Positions 20,394-28,700 of a stretch of 33,156 nucleotides of DNA are shown in pieces. Made by a program: the position numbers and the translations under genes. The stretch covers positions 1 through 33,156 of the forward strand of contig CAZHOR010000022.1 in assembly GCA_964534325.1 (NCBI GenBank), written 5' to 3'. A model generated the notes under the pieces. It worked only from the letters and a program-made list of their open reading frames with translations. It was not told the origin of the DNA and did no database searches. Positions within the stretch are counted from its first letter, which is position 1, and each line of letters begins with the position of its first letter. The stretch comes from JdFR-22 sp964534325 (GTDB lineage: Archaea > Halobacteriota > Archaeoglobi > Archaeoglobales > Archaeoglobaceae).

Positions 20394-21677
20394 CTATATT
20401 TCTTGTATAAGCCACTTCCAGAGAGGAATACATTTTATTGTTTTACTGTCCACCTGAATGCTATCTTCATAATCCCAGGTTATACAAATCAAATTTTTAC
20501 ATCTTAGACTATCACTCGCTCTTATCAATGCTTTAGTTTCTCTCTGGTTTATCTCACTTTCTGCGTATGTGACCTGAATTAACTGTATTACTTCTGTACC
20601 TTGTTTAACCACAAAGTCAACTTCTCTTTGCTGGTAATCTTTCCAGTAATAAATCTCAAGTTCAGTACTCTTTCTCCTGAGCAGCTCCACCAGAACAACA
20701 TTCTCCATCAATCTCCCCATATTCTCACTCATTCTAAAGGTCAAAGAATTGATCAAACCTGTGTCTATTACATAGGCTTTTTTGGAGGGCGCTAAAAGCT
20801 CTTTGTGTTTGAAAGAGAATTTGCTCAATAGATAGATCATGTAGGTCTCTTCCAAGTATGAGGTATAGTTCTTGGCCGTGTGAGTGCTCCCCATTTCGAA
20901 AATATTCTTGATTTTATGATAAGATATAGGCTGAGAGAAATTGGAGAGAAGGTAGTTGGCTATTTCTTTGAGGGTTTGCACATACTTTAGGTTATATCGA
21001 CTGATCACATCCTTAGTTAGGATGGTGGAGTAAAGTGTTGAGAGGTATAGTTTGGCATTATCTCTATCTTTAACCGATTCTGGAAAACCTCCCCATTCAA
21101 TATAATCCCTCATCTTTTTGACCAGCATGGATTTCTGCTTTGTGCTGTATAGACTCTCTTTAGTAATCTTAAAGTTCTCAAAATTTAGGAATTCTCTGAA
21201 AGAGAATGGATATATCTCTATAGGAATGTGCCTTCCTGTCAAGTGGCTTGCTAATTCTCTGCTCAAAAGGTTTGCATTACTCCCCGTTACCACAACATTT
21301 AATCCCATTCTGTGCAACCTGTTAACGAACAGCTCCCACCCACCGATATTTTGAATTTCATCCAAAAAAACATATTTTATATCGCCATAAAGCTCATAAA
21401 AAGCCTGAAGAACAAGATTCAAGTCTTTTGTGTTTATGCCAGCCAGCCTTTCATCATCGAAATTTATATAAGCGTATTTCTTTCCCTCCAAGAGCTGTAG
21501 GGAGAAGATAGACTTTCCTGTCCTCCTTACCCCAGTAATTATTTTGATTGACCTGCTTTCTATGGAACTCTTCCAGGTGGTCAGAAACTCTCTTTCGATT
21601 ATTTTTTCTTCTCTAAAAATCCTCTCAACTTCTTCCTTCTGATCAACAATTATTGGTTTTAGAGTTTCAACGTTCAT
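20394..21677 (-). CDS. AAA ATPase with DUF4143 C-terminal domain
   Basis: Walker A GVRRTGKS and Walker B YVFLDEIQNI are followed by VVTGSNANLLSRELASHLTG, the sensor region of the AAA_14 group, then a winged-helix segment and the DUF4143 tail (KKAYVIDTGLINSLTFRMSE and MGRLMENVVLVELLRR). The nuclease-like core reads REVDFVVKQG...VIQLIQVTY, where the usual ExK is QxT, so the nuclease site looks altered. I start it at ATG 21677, not the TTG at 21695: a TATA box at 21702-21709 would place transcription at this ATG (leaderless). About 427 residues, full length for the family. Confidence 0.85.
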   Translation of the reverse strand: MNVETLKPIIVDQKEEVERIFREEKIIEREFLTTWKSSIESRSIKIITGVRRTGKSIFSLQLLEGKKYAYINFDDERLAGINTKDLNLVLQAFYELYGDIKYVFLDEIQNIGGWELFVNRLHRMGLNVVVTGSNANLLSRELASHLTGRHIPIEIYPFSFREFLNFENFKITKESLYSTKQKSMLVKKMRDYIEWGGFPESVKDRDNAKLYLSTLYSTILTKDVISRYNLKYVQTLKEIANYLLSNFSQPISYHKIKNIFEMGSTHTAKNYTSYLEETYMIYLLSKFSFKHKELLAPSKKAYVIDTGLINSLTFRMSENMGRLMENVVLVELLRRKSTELEIYYWKDYQQREVDFVVKQGTEVIQLIQVTYAESEINQRETKALIRASDSLRCKNLICITWDYEDSIQVDSKTIKCIPLWKWLIQEI

Positions 21678-21689
21678 TAAGGTATTAAA

Positions 21690-21717
21690 CTGCAAACTTT
21701 CTTATAAATTTTTGCAG
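21690..21717. promoter_or_regulatory. TATA box (21702-21709) flanked by inverted CTGCAAA/TTTGCAG
   Basis: CTGCAAA (21690-21696) and TTTGCAG (21711-21717) form an inverted repeat bracketing TTATAAAT, the presumed TATA box of the DUF4143 ATPase gene. A third TGCAAA follows at 21723-21728. This is a good layout for a repressor that blocks TATA access; the ATPase has its own winged-helix segment and could be the regulator. Confidence 0.45.
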
Positions 21718-21787
21718 TGAAGTGCAAACATTTTTTACGAATTCGGTACAATAACGAGGTTGGATGTGAACTACCTCAAGCTAAAGC

Positions 21788-21846
21788 ATAATGCTCACTC
21801 AACTACGTTGAGGAGGTTGCTTAGTCAACTACGTTGAGAGCATTAT
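21788..21846. repeat. Nested palindromes: outer ATAATGCTC/GAGCATTAT with two inner hairpins
   Basis: ATAATGCTC (21788-21796) pairs with GAGCATTAT (21838-21846). Inside lie CTCAACTACGTTGAG (21798-21812) and TCAACTACGTTGA (21825-21837), each a short hairpin. Together they could fold as a three-way junction or cruciform. It covers the 3' end of the acylphosphatase-like remnant read on the minus strand. Confidence 0.6.
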
Positions 21847-22032
21847 CGATATTTATTGTTTTGACGAATCTCTCCAGACTTTCTTTATCCCCTTCTGCAG
21901 CAATCTTGACCCTACCATCAGGTAAGTTCTGGATAAAACCTTTCAGATTAAGGGTCCTGGCTATGGCCACCACTCTGGAGGATGCCCCACTCTCTGTACA
22001 TCACCATGAACGAATGCCGTTAGTCTTCTCAT
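21821..22032 (-). pseudogene. Acylphosphatase-like fragment (copy 1), frameshifted
   Basis: ATG at 22032 gives MRRLTAFVHGDVQRVG; a neighbouring frame then reads ASSRVVAIARTLNLKGFIQN and LPDGRVKIAAEGDKESLERF VKTIN, ending NALNVVD. This matches the acylphosphatase fold (G.VQGVGFR...AR.L.LKG.V.NLPDGRV...AEG....LE.F). The segment around GVGFR is damaged and one base is out of frame, so the catalytic Arg loop is lost. The 5' part (21939-22064) recurs at 23067-23191. It is likely a dead gene copy. Confidence 0.7.
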
Positions 22033-22064
22033 TATACAGGATGAGTTCTCAGACATAATAAAAC
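21939..22064. repeat. Direct repeat, copy 1 (about 125 bp)
   Basis: From CCTTTCAGATTAAGGG to CAGACATAATAAAAC this stretch matches 23067-23191 in the same orientation, with only a cluster of differences around the codons after the start and a few single changes. It covers the promoter and 5' half of the acylphosphatase-like gene. The two copies bracket the HEPN/MNT pair. Confidence 0.85.
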
Positions 22065-22081
22065 CCTATTCCATATCCGCT

Positions 22082-22528
22082 CTAAACAGAATACTCAATA
22101 CCGTATTCAGTCCTCTTAACGTTTCTCTCAATAACAACTCTCTCCATTGTTTTAATGATACCTCTTAATTTGCTCTCATCACCTATAAAAACGATAACTC
22201 CTTCCATTACATCAAAAGCAAAGGGATTCATGTCCTCAATCATATTCCTGAATTGCTCATATCCATAGGGGAACACGTCTATCACTCCACAGCCATCAAA
22301 TTCTTTTAGCTCACCCATCTTCTCCAGGATGGGTACTTTCTTCTCATTCAATATAACAGCAACATCAGCATCGCTATCTTCAAGATAATCTCCTCTACCC
22401 AGAGAGCCGAACAGGATTACGGCTACTGGCTCAAGCTCAAACACTCTTTCCAGAAAACCTGTTAGCTCTTCCCTGAACCTATACCTGCCCAACTTCTTCT
22501 TCAACAAATCCGATGATTCTTTCCACAT
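22082..22528 (-). CDS. MNT-type nucleotidyltransferase (second HEPN/MNT pair)
   Basis: The core reads VAVILFGSLGRGDYLEDSDA DVAVIL, with the GS motif and two metal-binding Asp; the third acidic residue is in GVIDVFPYG. At 148 residues it is slightly longer than the first pair's MNT. It lies downstream of the HEPN gene and overlaps it by 50 nt, so gene order is reversed relative to the pair at 16916. It probably neutralises the HEPN partner. Confidence 0.83.
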   Translation of the reverse strand: MWKESSDLLKKKLGRYRFREELTGFLERVFELEPVAVILFGSLGRGDYLEDSDADVAVILNEKKVPILEKMGELKEFDGCGVIDVFPYGYEQFRNMIEDMNPFAFDVMEGVIVFIGDESKLRGIIKTMERVVIERNVKRTEYGIEYSV

Positions 22529-22859
22529 ATTTTATCGCCTCTTCTGCCTGTGATTTATCATAATAATCCATCGGCGCACCCACATCGAATCCGTTGGGAT
22601 ACCTTGTGGGAACATAATACTGGTCCAGCTTTTTTGCCATACCCAGTAATTCCTCAGGTGCTTTTATAGTTGAGAGCATAAAATATATTGAGTGCCCTCT
22701 CCTCGAGATTCCCTTTTTCTCAAGCAGTGCCTTTGCCGCAAGTTCAGCAGCTTGCTGAGACGAAAAGCAGGCATCCTCATAAAATTCTCCAGATAAGTCC
22801 CATTTCGCAGATTCAAGTTTTCTCTTCGCCTGCCTAAACCAATCTCTATACCTTCTCAA
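22479..22859 (-). CDS. HEPN-domain protein (second HEPN/MNT pair)
   Basis: The 126-residue helical protein reads FRQAKRKLESAKWDLSGEFY and then DACFSSQQAAELAAKALLEK, with RRGHSIYFML (R53/R54 to H56) and the late QYYVPTRYPNG motif. These are HEPN landmarks. It shares the YY.PTRYPNG block with the HEPN protein at 17256. The cassette of two genes sits between direct repeats of an acylphosphatase fragment. Confidence 0.82.
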   Translation of the reverse strand: MRRYRDWFRQAKRKLESAKWDLSGEFYEDACFSSQQAAELAAKALLEKKGISRRGHSIYFMLSTIKAPEELLGMAKKLDQYYVPTRYPNGFDVGAPMDYYDKSQAEEAIKYVERIIGFVEEEVGQV

Positions 22860-23458
22860 TTTTAGACTCCTCCTTCAACTTTCAGCTCTCATTTAGTTAA
22901 CAGATCCATAAAATCTCTCATTTCTGTTCTTAACAGGTTCACTATATCTCCCAGCTCACCCCTTCTTATGAGACTCCTTAATCGCCTTTTTAATGTCACT
23001 AACTCCGTTTCTGTATACATCAATTAACTCTTTTAGATATTTTACGATCCAATCAATCCCTCCCACCCTTTCAGATTAAGGGCCCTGGCTATGGCCACCA
23101 CTCTGGAGGATGCCCCACTCTCTGTACATCGCTATGAACGAAAGCGTCAACCTTCTCATTATACAGGATGAGTTCTCAGACATAATAAAACTTTTGATTT
23201 TACCTGTAAAAAACCAGCTTCAGAAAGCTGGACCAACAGATTGAGGTGCCTCACTGCGTTCAACATTTGCTTAGTTTGCTTAGCTTCGCTAAGAAAGTTG
23301 TCAATTGAAACTGACTAACCCTCCATAAAGTATCTTCTAGTGTAAAAGGTTCTGCAAATGGCTTTAGATCTATCCTTGTACAACAGTAAAAAACATCTAA
23401 TTGACTAGCTCTCCTCTAAATGTTCGGCCTTGTAGTGTAACCATGGTCTGGTGAAGTA
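22860..23458. other. Non-coding stretch with gene debris and hairpins
   Basis: About 600 nt with no intact gene. On the minus strand 22890-23065 encodes a broken helical peptide (IDWIVKYLKELIDVYRNGVS in one frame, then GELGDIVNLLRTEMRDFMDL in another), perhaps a frameshifted small protein. 23067-23191 is the second acylphosphatase repeat. CCAGCTT-CAGA-AAGCTGG (about 23212-23229) and CTTAGC-TTC-GCTAAG (about 23278-23292) are hairpins. 23300-23458 shows nothing I recognise. Confidence 0.45.
23067..23191. repeat. Direct repeat, copy 2, acylphosphatase 5' fragment
   Basis: Nearly identical to 21939-22064. On the minus strand it opens at ATG 23159 but quickly loses frame; a recognisable FVHSDVQRVG lies one frame away. 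Only the first third of the gene plus promoter is present; the sequence beyond KG is unrelated. It is a non-functional partial duplication. Confidence 0.8.
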
Positions 23459-23914
23459 TCAAGATAGTACGAATTTCCATAATGGTGTAGCTCTAATTTC
23501 TTTGTCATCTACTGCTATATTTTCCTCCTCATCCCACGTAACTATCAAAGCTTTCTTCAGATTTAGCTCGTCCATCGCTCTTTTGACTTTGTTTATATGC
23601 TCTTCATCTAACTCGTAAGCAACTTCGATCAACTCCAATTTAGCGTCTCGTTTAACTATTAAGTCTATTTCTTTCCCATCCTTTGTTTTATAATAAAAGA
23701 TATGGATATTGGGCTCAAGACCCTGTTTAACAAGTTCCAGAAAAACGGAATTTTCCATGGACTTCGAAAAATCCTTCTCAGCCAGATAGTTGTATAAACC
23801 TGGATCCGATAAGTAGATCTTGGGTATGGTTAATTCCCTCTTTTTTAGCCCTCGTGAGAATTTTTTCAGGGAAGATGCAAGCATTCGCCGCTTCAAGATT
23901 TTGTATAGAAACAT
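23459..23914 (-). pseudogene. C-terminal fragment of an AAA/DUF4143 ATPase
   Basis: From about 23914 the frame reads LKKFSRGLKKRELTIPKIYL, SDPGLYNYLAEKDFSKSMEN and SVFLELVKQG, then GKEIDLIVKRDAKLELIEVA and ends TPLWKFVLS. This is the DUF4143 tail plus nuclease-like core and parallels the end of the 20394 ATPase (IPLWKWLIQ). The Walker A/B ATPase half is absent: the sequence further upstream on this strand is the promoter and start of the plus-strand ATPase. It looks like a truncated gene whose front was replaced by the neighbour. The GKEIDLIVK core reads intact, but no start codon can be assigned with confidence. Confidence 0.75.
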
Positions 23915-23969
23915 AAGTAAAATATCTATAACAAAATTTTTAAATACTATGATAGTGGTTTTACTGACC

Positions 23970-25221
23970 ATGATTATACTGACCAGAAATATAGATTTGA
24001 GTAAGTGGGATAAACTGAGCAGTTGGAGACTTGTATACGGAAGAAGGAAAACTGGAAAGACTTTTCTCGTAAAAAAGTTCACTAAATGGAATCATTACTT
24101 TTTTTTGAGGCGAGATGGGATGGTAATTGATGAGAAAAATGAAATATTGTCTTATGAAGCTTTTTTTGAGATCTTCAAACGTGAACTTGATAAAAAAGTA
24201 TTGTAATCGATGAATTTCATAGGTTGCCAGAGGATTTTCTGGACTACCTACACTATCTGGGAACTTCTGGAGAATTAACACTAATTTCGTCCATGTTATG
24301 GTCAATTAATCAGTTTTTTGAACCTAATTCTCCTCTATTAGGCTTATTCTCCGAGTTCAGGTTCTCGCTTGTTGACGAGAGGGACCTGATACTTTCACTT
24401 AACGAGCGCTTAAATAACAGTGAGTTGATTGAGGCTTCGGCCTATCTAAAAGAGCCGTGGTTGGTCAACAGCTACAGTTACCAAAAACCCGTCAGAAATT
24501 TTTTGACTAATATATTCTATGAGAGCAAACTAACAGTCCCCAGGCTGCTGGGTGAGGTGTTTAGAGAAGAGGATAGAAGACTGTCTAATGTTTATGAGGG
24601 GATAATGAGAGCAGTCTCAGATGGCAAGAATAAGACAACTGAAATGGCAGACGTACTCTACTCCCGGAGAATAATCCCCAAAATGATCCAGGGTATCTGC
24701 ATACCTACCTGAAGAATATGATAAACATGGGTTTAATGGAGAAATTACCGGTGATCAATACCAACAAGTTCCTTTATTCTCACGTATCGCCAATAATGGA
24801 TGCATATTATTATCTCGATGAGAAATACACCTTCTCTGAAATGGATGTATCAGAAGAACAAATCGAGAGGGTGGTTGAAATACTGATTCCCCGGCATGTG
24901 GAGCAATTCTACAGAAATCTTTTACCAAAAATATTCGGACTTCAAAAAGGGGTTGTTATAACCAATGATTATGAGATCGACCTAGCTCTGACAGACTTCA
25001 AGAAAATAAAGGTTGTAGCTGAAGTCAAATGGAAAAAAAGTGTTAGCAGGACTGAGATATCTAGGGTAGAGGAGAATTTGAATGGTTTTGAGGCAAGGAA
25101 AATCCTAATAGTGCCACACAAACAGATAATTGAGAGAGAGCCAGAAGGTGTGGAGGTGTGGGATATTCACAGGGTCATTGAAGCGGTTAAAGCCGAAACA
25201 CCAGAGCGCAACCTTCGTTAG
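23970..25221 (+). pseudogene. AAA ATPase with PD-(D/E)xK-like tail, two frameshifts
   Basis: Three frames join into one archaeal ATPase. 23970 onwards: LTRNIDLSKWDKLSSWRLVY with Walker A GRRKTGKT, to a stop near 24206. A second frame resumes with VIDEFHRLPEDFLDYLHYLG, the Walker B strand, and runs to 24712. The third frame continues NDPGYLHTYLKNMINMGLME and ends with a nuclease-like core, YEIDLALTDF...VVAEVKWKKS. Each join needs one added base: at GTATTGTAATC (about 24203) and in the AAAA run of CCCCAAAATGAT (about 24680). A TATA-like TTTTTAAATAC (about 23936-23947) fits a leaderless start at 23970; an in-frame ATG at 23949 is also possible. Confidence 0.75.
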
Positions 25222-25376
25222 GTTACTGATTACTTAATCATTTATAATTAAGTGGTTAAGGGGAGAATTCTATTGATCGACTAATCCCACAAAACACGAA
25301 ATTAGAGACAAAACACGAAATTAGAGATTATTACAACAAACTTTTTTTAACTCAATAATGTAACTTTTCGTGTCGG
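25222..25376. repeat. Intergenic region with 19-nt tandem repeat
   Basis: ACAAAACACGAAATTAGAG occurs twice head to tail at 25289-25307 and 25308-25326. There are only two copies and no spacers, so it is not a CRISPR. The remainder is AT-rich. Confidence 0.6.
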
Positions 25377-25496
25377 TTGGGAGGTGTTAGAACGGAAGAT
25401 CTGTTCCCTGTATTAGTGCTCGTAGGAGGAGTAATCGCTGGTTATTATTACGTTTGCTGGCGATACATCAGCAGCAAATTGTGGCTTAAGAAATAG
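25377..25496 (+). CDS. Possible 39-residue single-helix membrane peptide
   Basis: From a TTG at 25377 the frame encodes GGVRTEDLFPVLVLVGGVIA GYYYVCWRYISSKLWLKK, one membrane helix with a basic end, and stops at 25494-25496. GGAGGTG falls inside the first codons, so the real start may be a non-standard codon slightly downstream. The preceding CGGTTGGGAGGTGT resembles the leader of the giant subtilisin gene (CGGTTGGAGAGGTGT, about 25735-25749). Composition and topology look protein-like, but I do not recognise the peptide. Confidence 0.4.
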   Translation: MGGVRTEDLFPVLVLVGGVIAGYYYVCWRYISSKLWLKK

Positions 25497-25753
25497 GGGA
25501 ATCTGATTGAGTGAACTACTGTCCTTGCCATGCAGGTGGTAAATGTCAAGATATTAATATAATCTCATGATAATTATTGAGGTCCAATTCATCACCTTTT
25601 TGTAATAATCAACAAAGCTTTTAAGGTAAGTAACCAGATGAATACCACCAAATAGGTTAATGGGTTGGAATTAGGGGCATGCTTTTGAAGCATGCATTAA
25701 AGATGTAGTAGGTGTGTTGTATCTCATATCTGCCGGTTGGAGAGGTGTAGGTA
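25497..25753 (+). promoter_or_regulatory. Upstream region and leader of the giant subtilisin gene, with hairpin
   Basis: A TATA-like CTTTTAAGG (about 25618-25626) would give a leader of about 100 nt containing a strong hairpin, GCATGCTT-TTG-AAGCATGC (25677-25695), and ending in GGAGAGGTG just before the ATG at 25754. Most promoters in this window give leaderless mRNAs, so a structured leader is unusual and could be regulatory. Confidence 0.45.
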
Positions 25754-28700
25754 ATGAATAGTAGTGTGTCATATAAGAAACTCGTATGGTCTGTCGAAAG
25801 TAAATCCAAATTAGTTCTCAAGTTTTTAACTGTTCTTGTTTTGATGTTTCTGGTGTCGATTCCTGTATCAGCAGATAATTCTACCTCCGAAGAAAAGAGA
25901 GTAATTATAGTTTATCACAACCCTGTTTCAGAATATCAGACATCCAGCCTGGAGAACGACTATGGTGCCAGTATAACGCACAGGTATGACATTATTCCAG
26001 CTGTAGCGGCCAAAATGAACGAGAACGCCATCAATCACATCAAGAGCAGACCAAATGTAAAAGCAATATTTGAGGATCAACAATTCAGTATCTCCTTAGA
26101 TGACAGTGTACCCCAGATTAATGCCAGCCAGACCCACAATGCAGGTGTCAACGGTTCTGGAGTAAGAGTTTGTGTTCTTGACACTGGAGTGGATGACTCT
26201 CACTCTGCCTTAAATCAATTAGTAGCTGAATACGATTTCGTTAATGGTGACAATGACTCAAATGACGATAATGGCCACGGAACGCACGTGGCTGGAATTA
26301 TTGGCTCAACAGATAGTACCTACAGGGGTGTTGCCTACAATTCCTCTATAATGGCCGGAAAAGTTCTAAATTCCAGTGGCGTGGGTTATTCCTCTGATAT
26401 TATCAGTGGTATAGAATGGTGCGTTGATAACAATGCAGATGTTATTTCCATGAGCTTCGGTACAGGATCCTATTCTAGCACTTGTGATGGTGATCCCGTA
26501 TCCGAGGCAGCTAACAATGCATCAGACCATGGGGTTACTGTTCTGGCCGCTTCGGGAAATGATGAGTATTCGAATTCTATTAACCTACCTGCTTGCGCCA
26601 GCAATGTGATAGCAGTGGGAGCTGTGGACAAGGATGATAGTCACGCATCTTATTCCAATGGAGGCTCGGAGCTGGACGTAGTTGCACCCGGAAGCAATAT
26701 ATATTCTACCTGGCCGGGAGATAGTTTTAACACTAAGAGTGGGACTTCTATGGCCACTCCTCATACCTCAGGTACTTCAGCCCTGATCCTGGAAACAAAT
26801 AATGGTTTAAGTCCTATTGAGGTCAGGGATATCTTGAGAAATACTTCTGTGGATTTAGGTGATGAAGGTTTCGATAATGAATTTGGTTATGGGAGGATAG
26901 ATGCTTACGCTGCTTATCAAGCTGCCTCACATCCATCCTGTACTGCAATTGACAGCTGCGGCAGTTATGAGACCAGTGACACCTGCTACTATCTTTCACA
27001 GGATATCAGTACTTCTAACACTGGCGAATGTATAAAGTTGGAAGGAGATAATGTTACTTTGTATGGTGACGGCTATACAATCAGTGGGCCAGGCAGTTCT
27101 GGTACCGGAATTAAGATCAATGGTACTGTTAACGTTACAATCAGGGATTTGACTACCACAGAATGGAATCGCGGGATCCATGTAGATGGGTCTGACTCTA
27201 AAGTTGTTGACGTAACATCGACCTCAAACTATTGCGGAATTTATCTGGAAGAATCTTCCAATACCAACGTATCCTACAATAATTTCAGCTATAACACCAA
27301 TAATGGTATTAACATTGAGGGAGCAAGCGGTATCGCTGTTTTCAACAATGTATTCAATAACTCGAACAACTCTAATATCCAGAATACAGGTACAAATAAT
27401 CACTGGAATACCAGCAATTCATCTGGACCCAATATCATAGGCGGGCCCTTTATGGGGGGTAATGCCTGGTTAAAGCCTGATGGTAGTGGTTTCAGTCAGA
27501 CCTGTTCGGATACGGATGATGACGGATTTTGTGATAGTCAGCTTGAGCTGGCGAGTGATAACGTAGATTATTTGCCCCTGGCTTCTGCTTCTGATGATGG
27601 GGGAAGTTCTTCCTCTTCCAGCAACGAAGTCTATGTGGATGATGATTTTGATTCCACTACTGATGGATGGGGAACCACTAAATTTGCCAAGATCCAGCAC
27701 GGAATAGATAACGTATCGGTCGATGGAATTGTGCATGTTGCGGATGGAATTTATTATGAGCACGTTCTGGTGGACAATAACGTAACCCTTGTCTCCGATA
27801 ATCCCTTGGGAGCTATAATTAAGGGCAATAGCTCTATGTCCGTTAACGGTACCATTTCCATAACCGCCAATAATGCTACTATCAATGGTTTCAAGATGAG
27901 AGAGTATTATGTTCCGGGTGGTGGAAAGCCTGTTATAAATGTCAGCGGTAGTTATGTAACAGTAAAGAACATGGACCTTTTGACTGAGGGAAATTATACT
28001 TCTGGTGCGGAACCAACGGAAATAACGGTCAGGGACACTACCACTGATGCAGAAATTATTAATAATACTATCAAAGCTGATATAGAGGGGCATCCATCTA
28101 TTATGGTGTCAGGAGATAATGCACTGGTTGAGGAGAATACAATTGACCAGTGTGACTCCTGCACCACTGAAGCTGTAGGTGGTATCGGAGTTAGTATGAA
28201 CTCTGGATATACGGTCACAATCAAAAATAATAGCGTTTCTCATGCTTATGACGAGGGAATATGGTTAACCGGTGCCAGTGGGAATATCTACTTGACCGGA
28301 AATACTGTCAACAATTATGATTTAGGCGGCAATAATGTTGAGGCAGCTGTGAAGATCGTGGATGAGCCAGCCACATTCAATGGGTTTACTAACCCTGTTA
28401 AGGGTAAGGAGGATGCTCTAAATAACAATAGTGTTGACGATATATATCTTCAGTGGTTGGATGGACATTTCTGGGTAGATGACGACTGGAGCGGTTCAAG
28501 CTATGGTGATGAAGTTGAAACGGGCAAATACTATGGAGAGAATGCCTTTGACAATATTCAAATAGCTTTAGATAATGTAACCGGAAGTACGGTTACTGTT
28601 AATGAGGGAACCTATAACGAGGACCTCTCCATAACTACTGATGGACTGGTGCTGGAAGGAGCCAATAAGGGTATCTCTGCAGGGTCGTGTTCTGGAACTA

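Noticed and set aside
25289..25326. CRISPR-like repeat
   Set aside because: Only two 19-nt copies directly adjacent, no spacers and no cas genes.
27470..28093. Long minus-strand open frame (207 codons) inside the giant gene
   Set aside because: Antisense shadow of a repetitive beta-helix coding region; Ile/Ser-rich composition with no domain.
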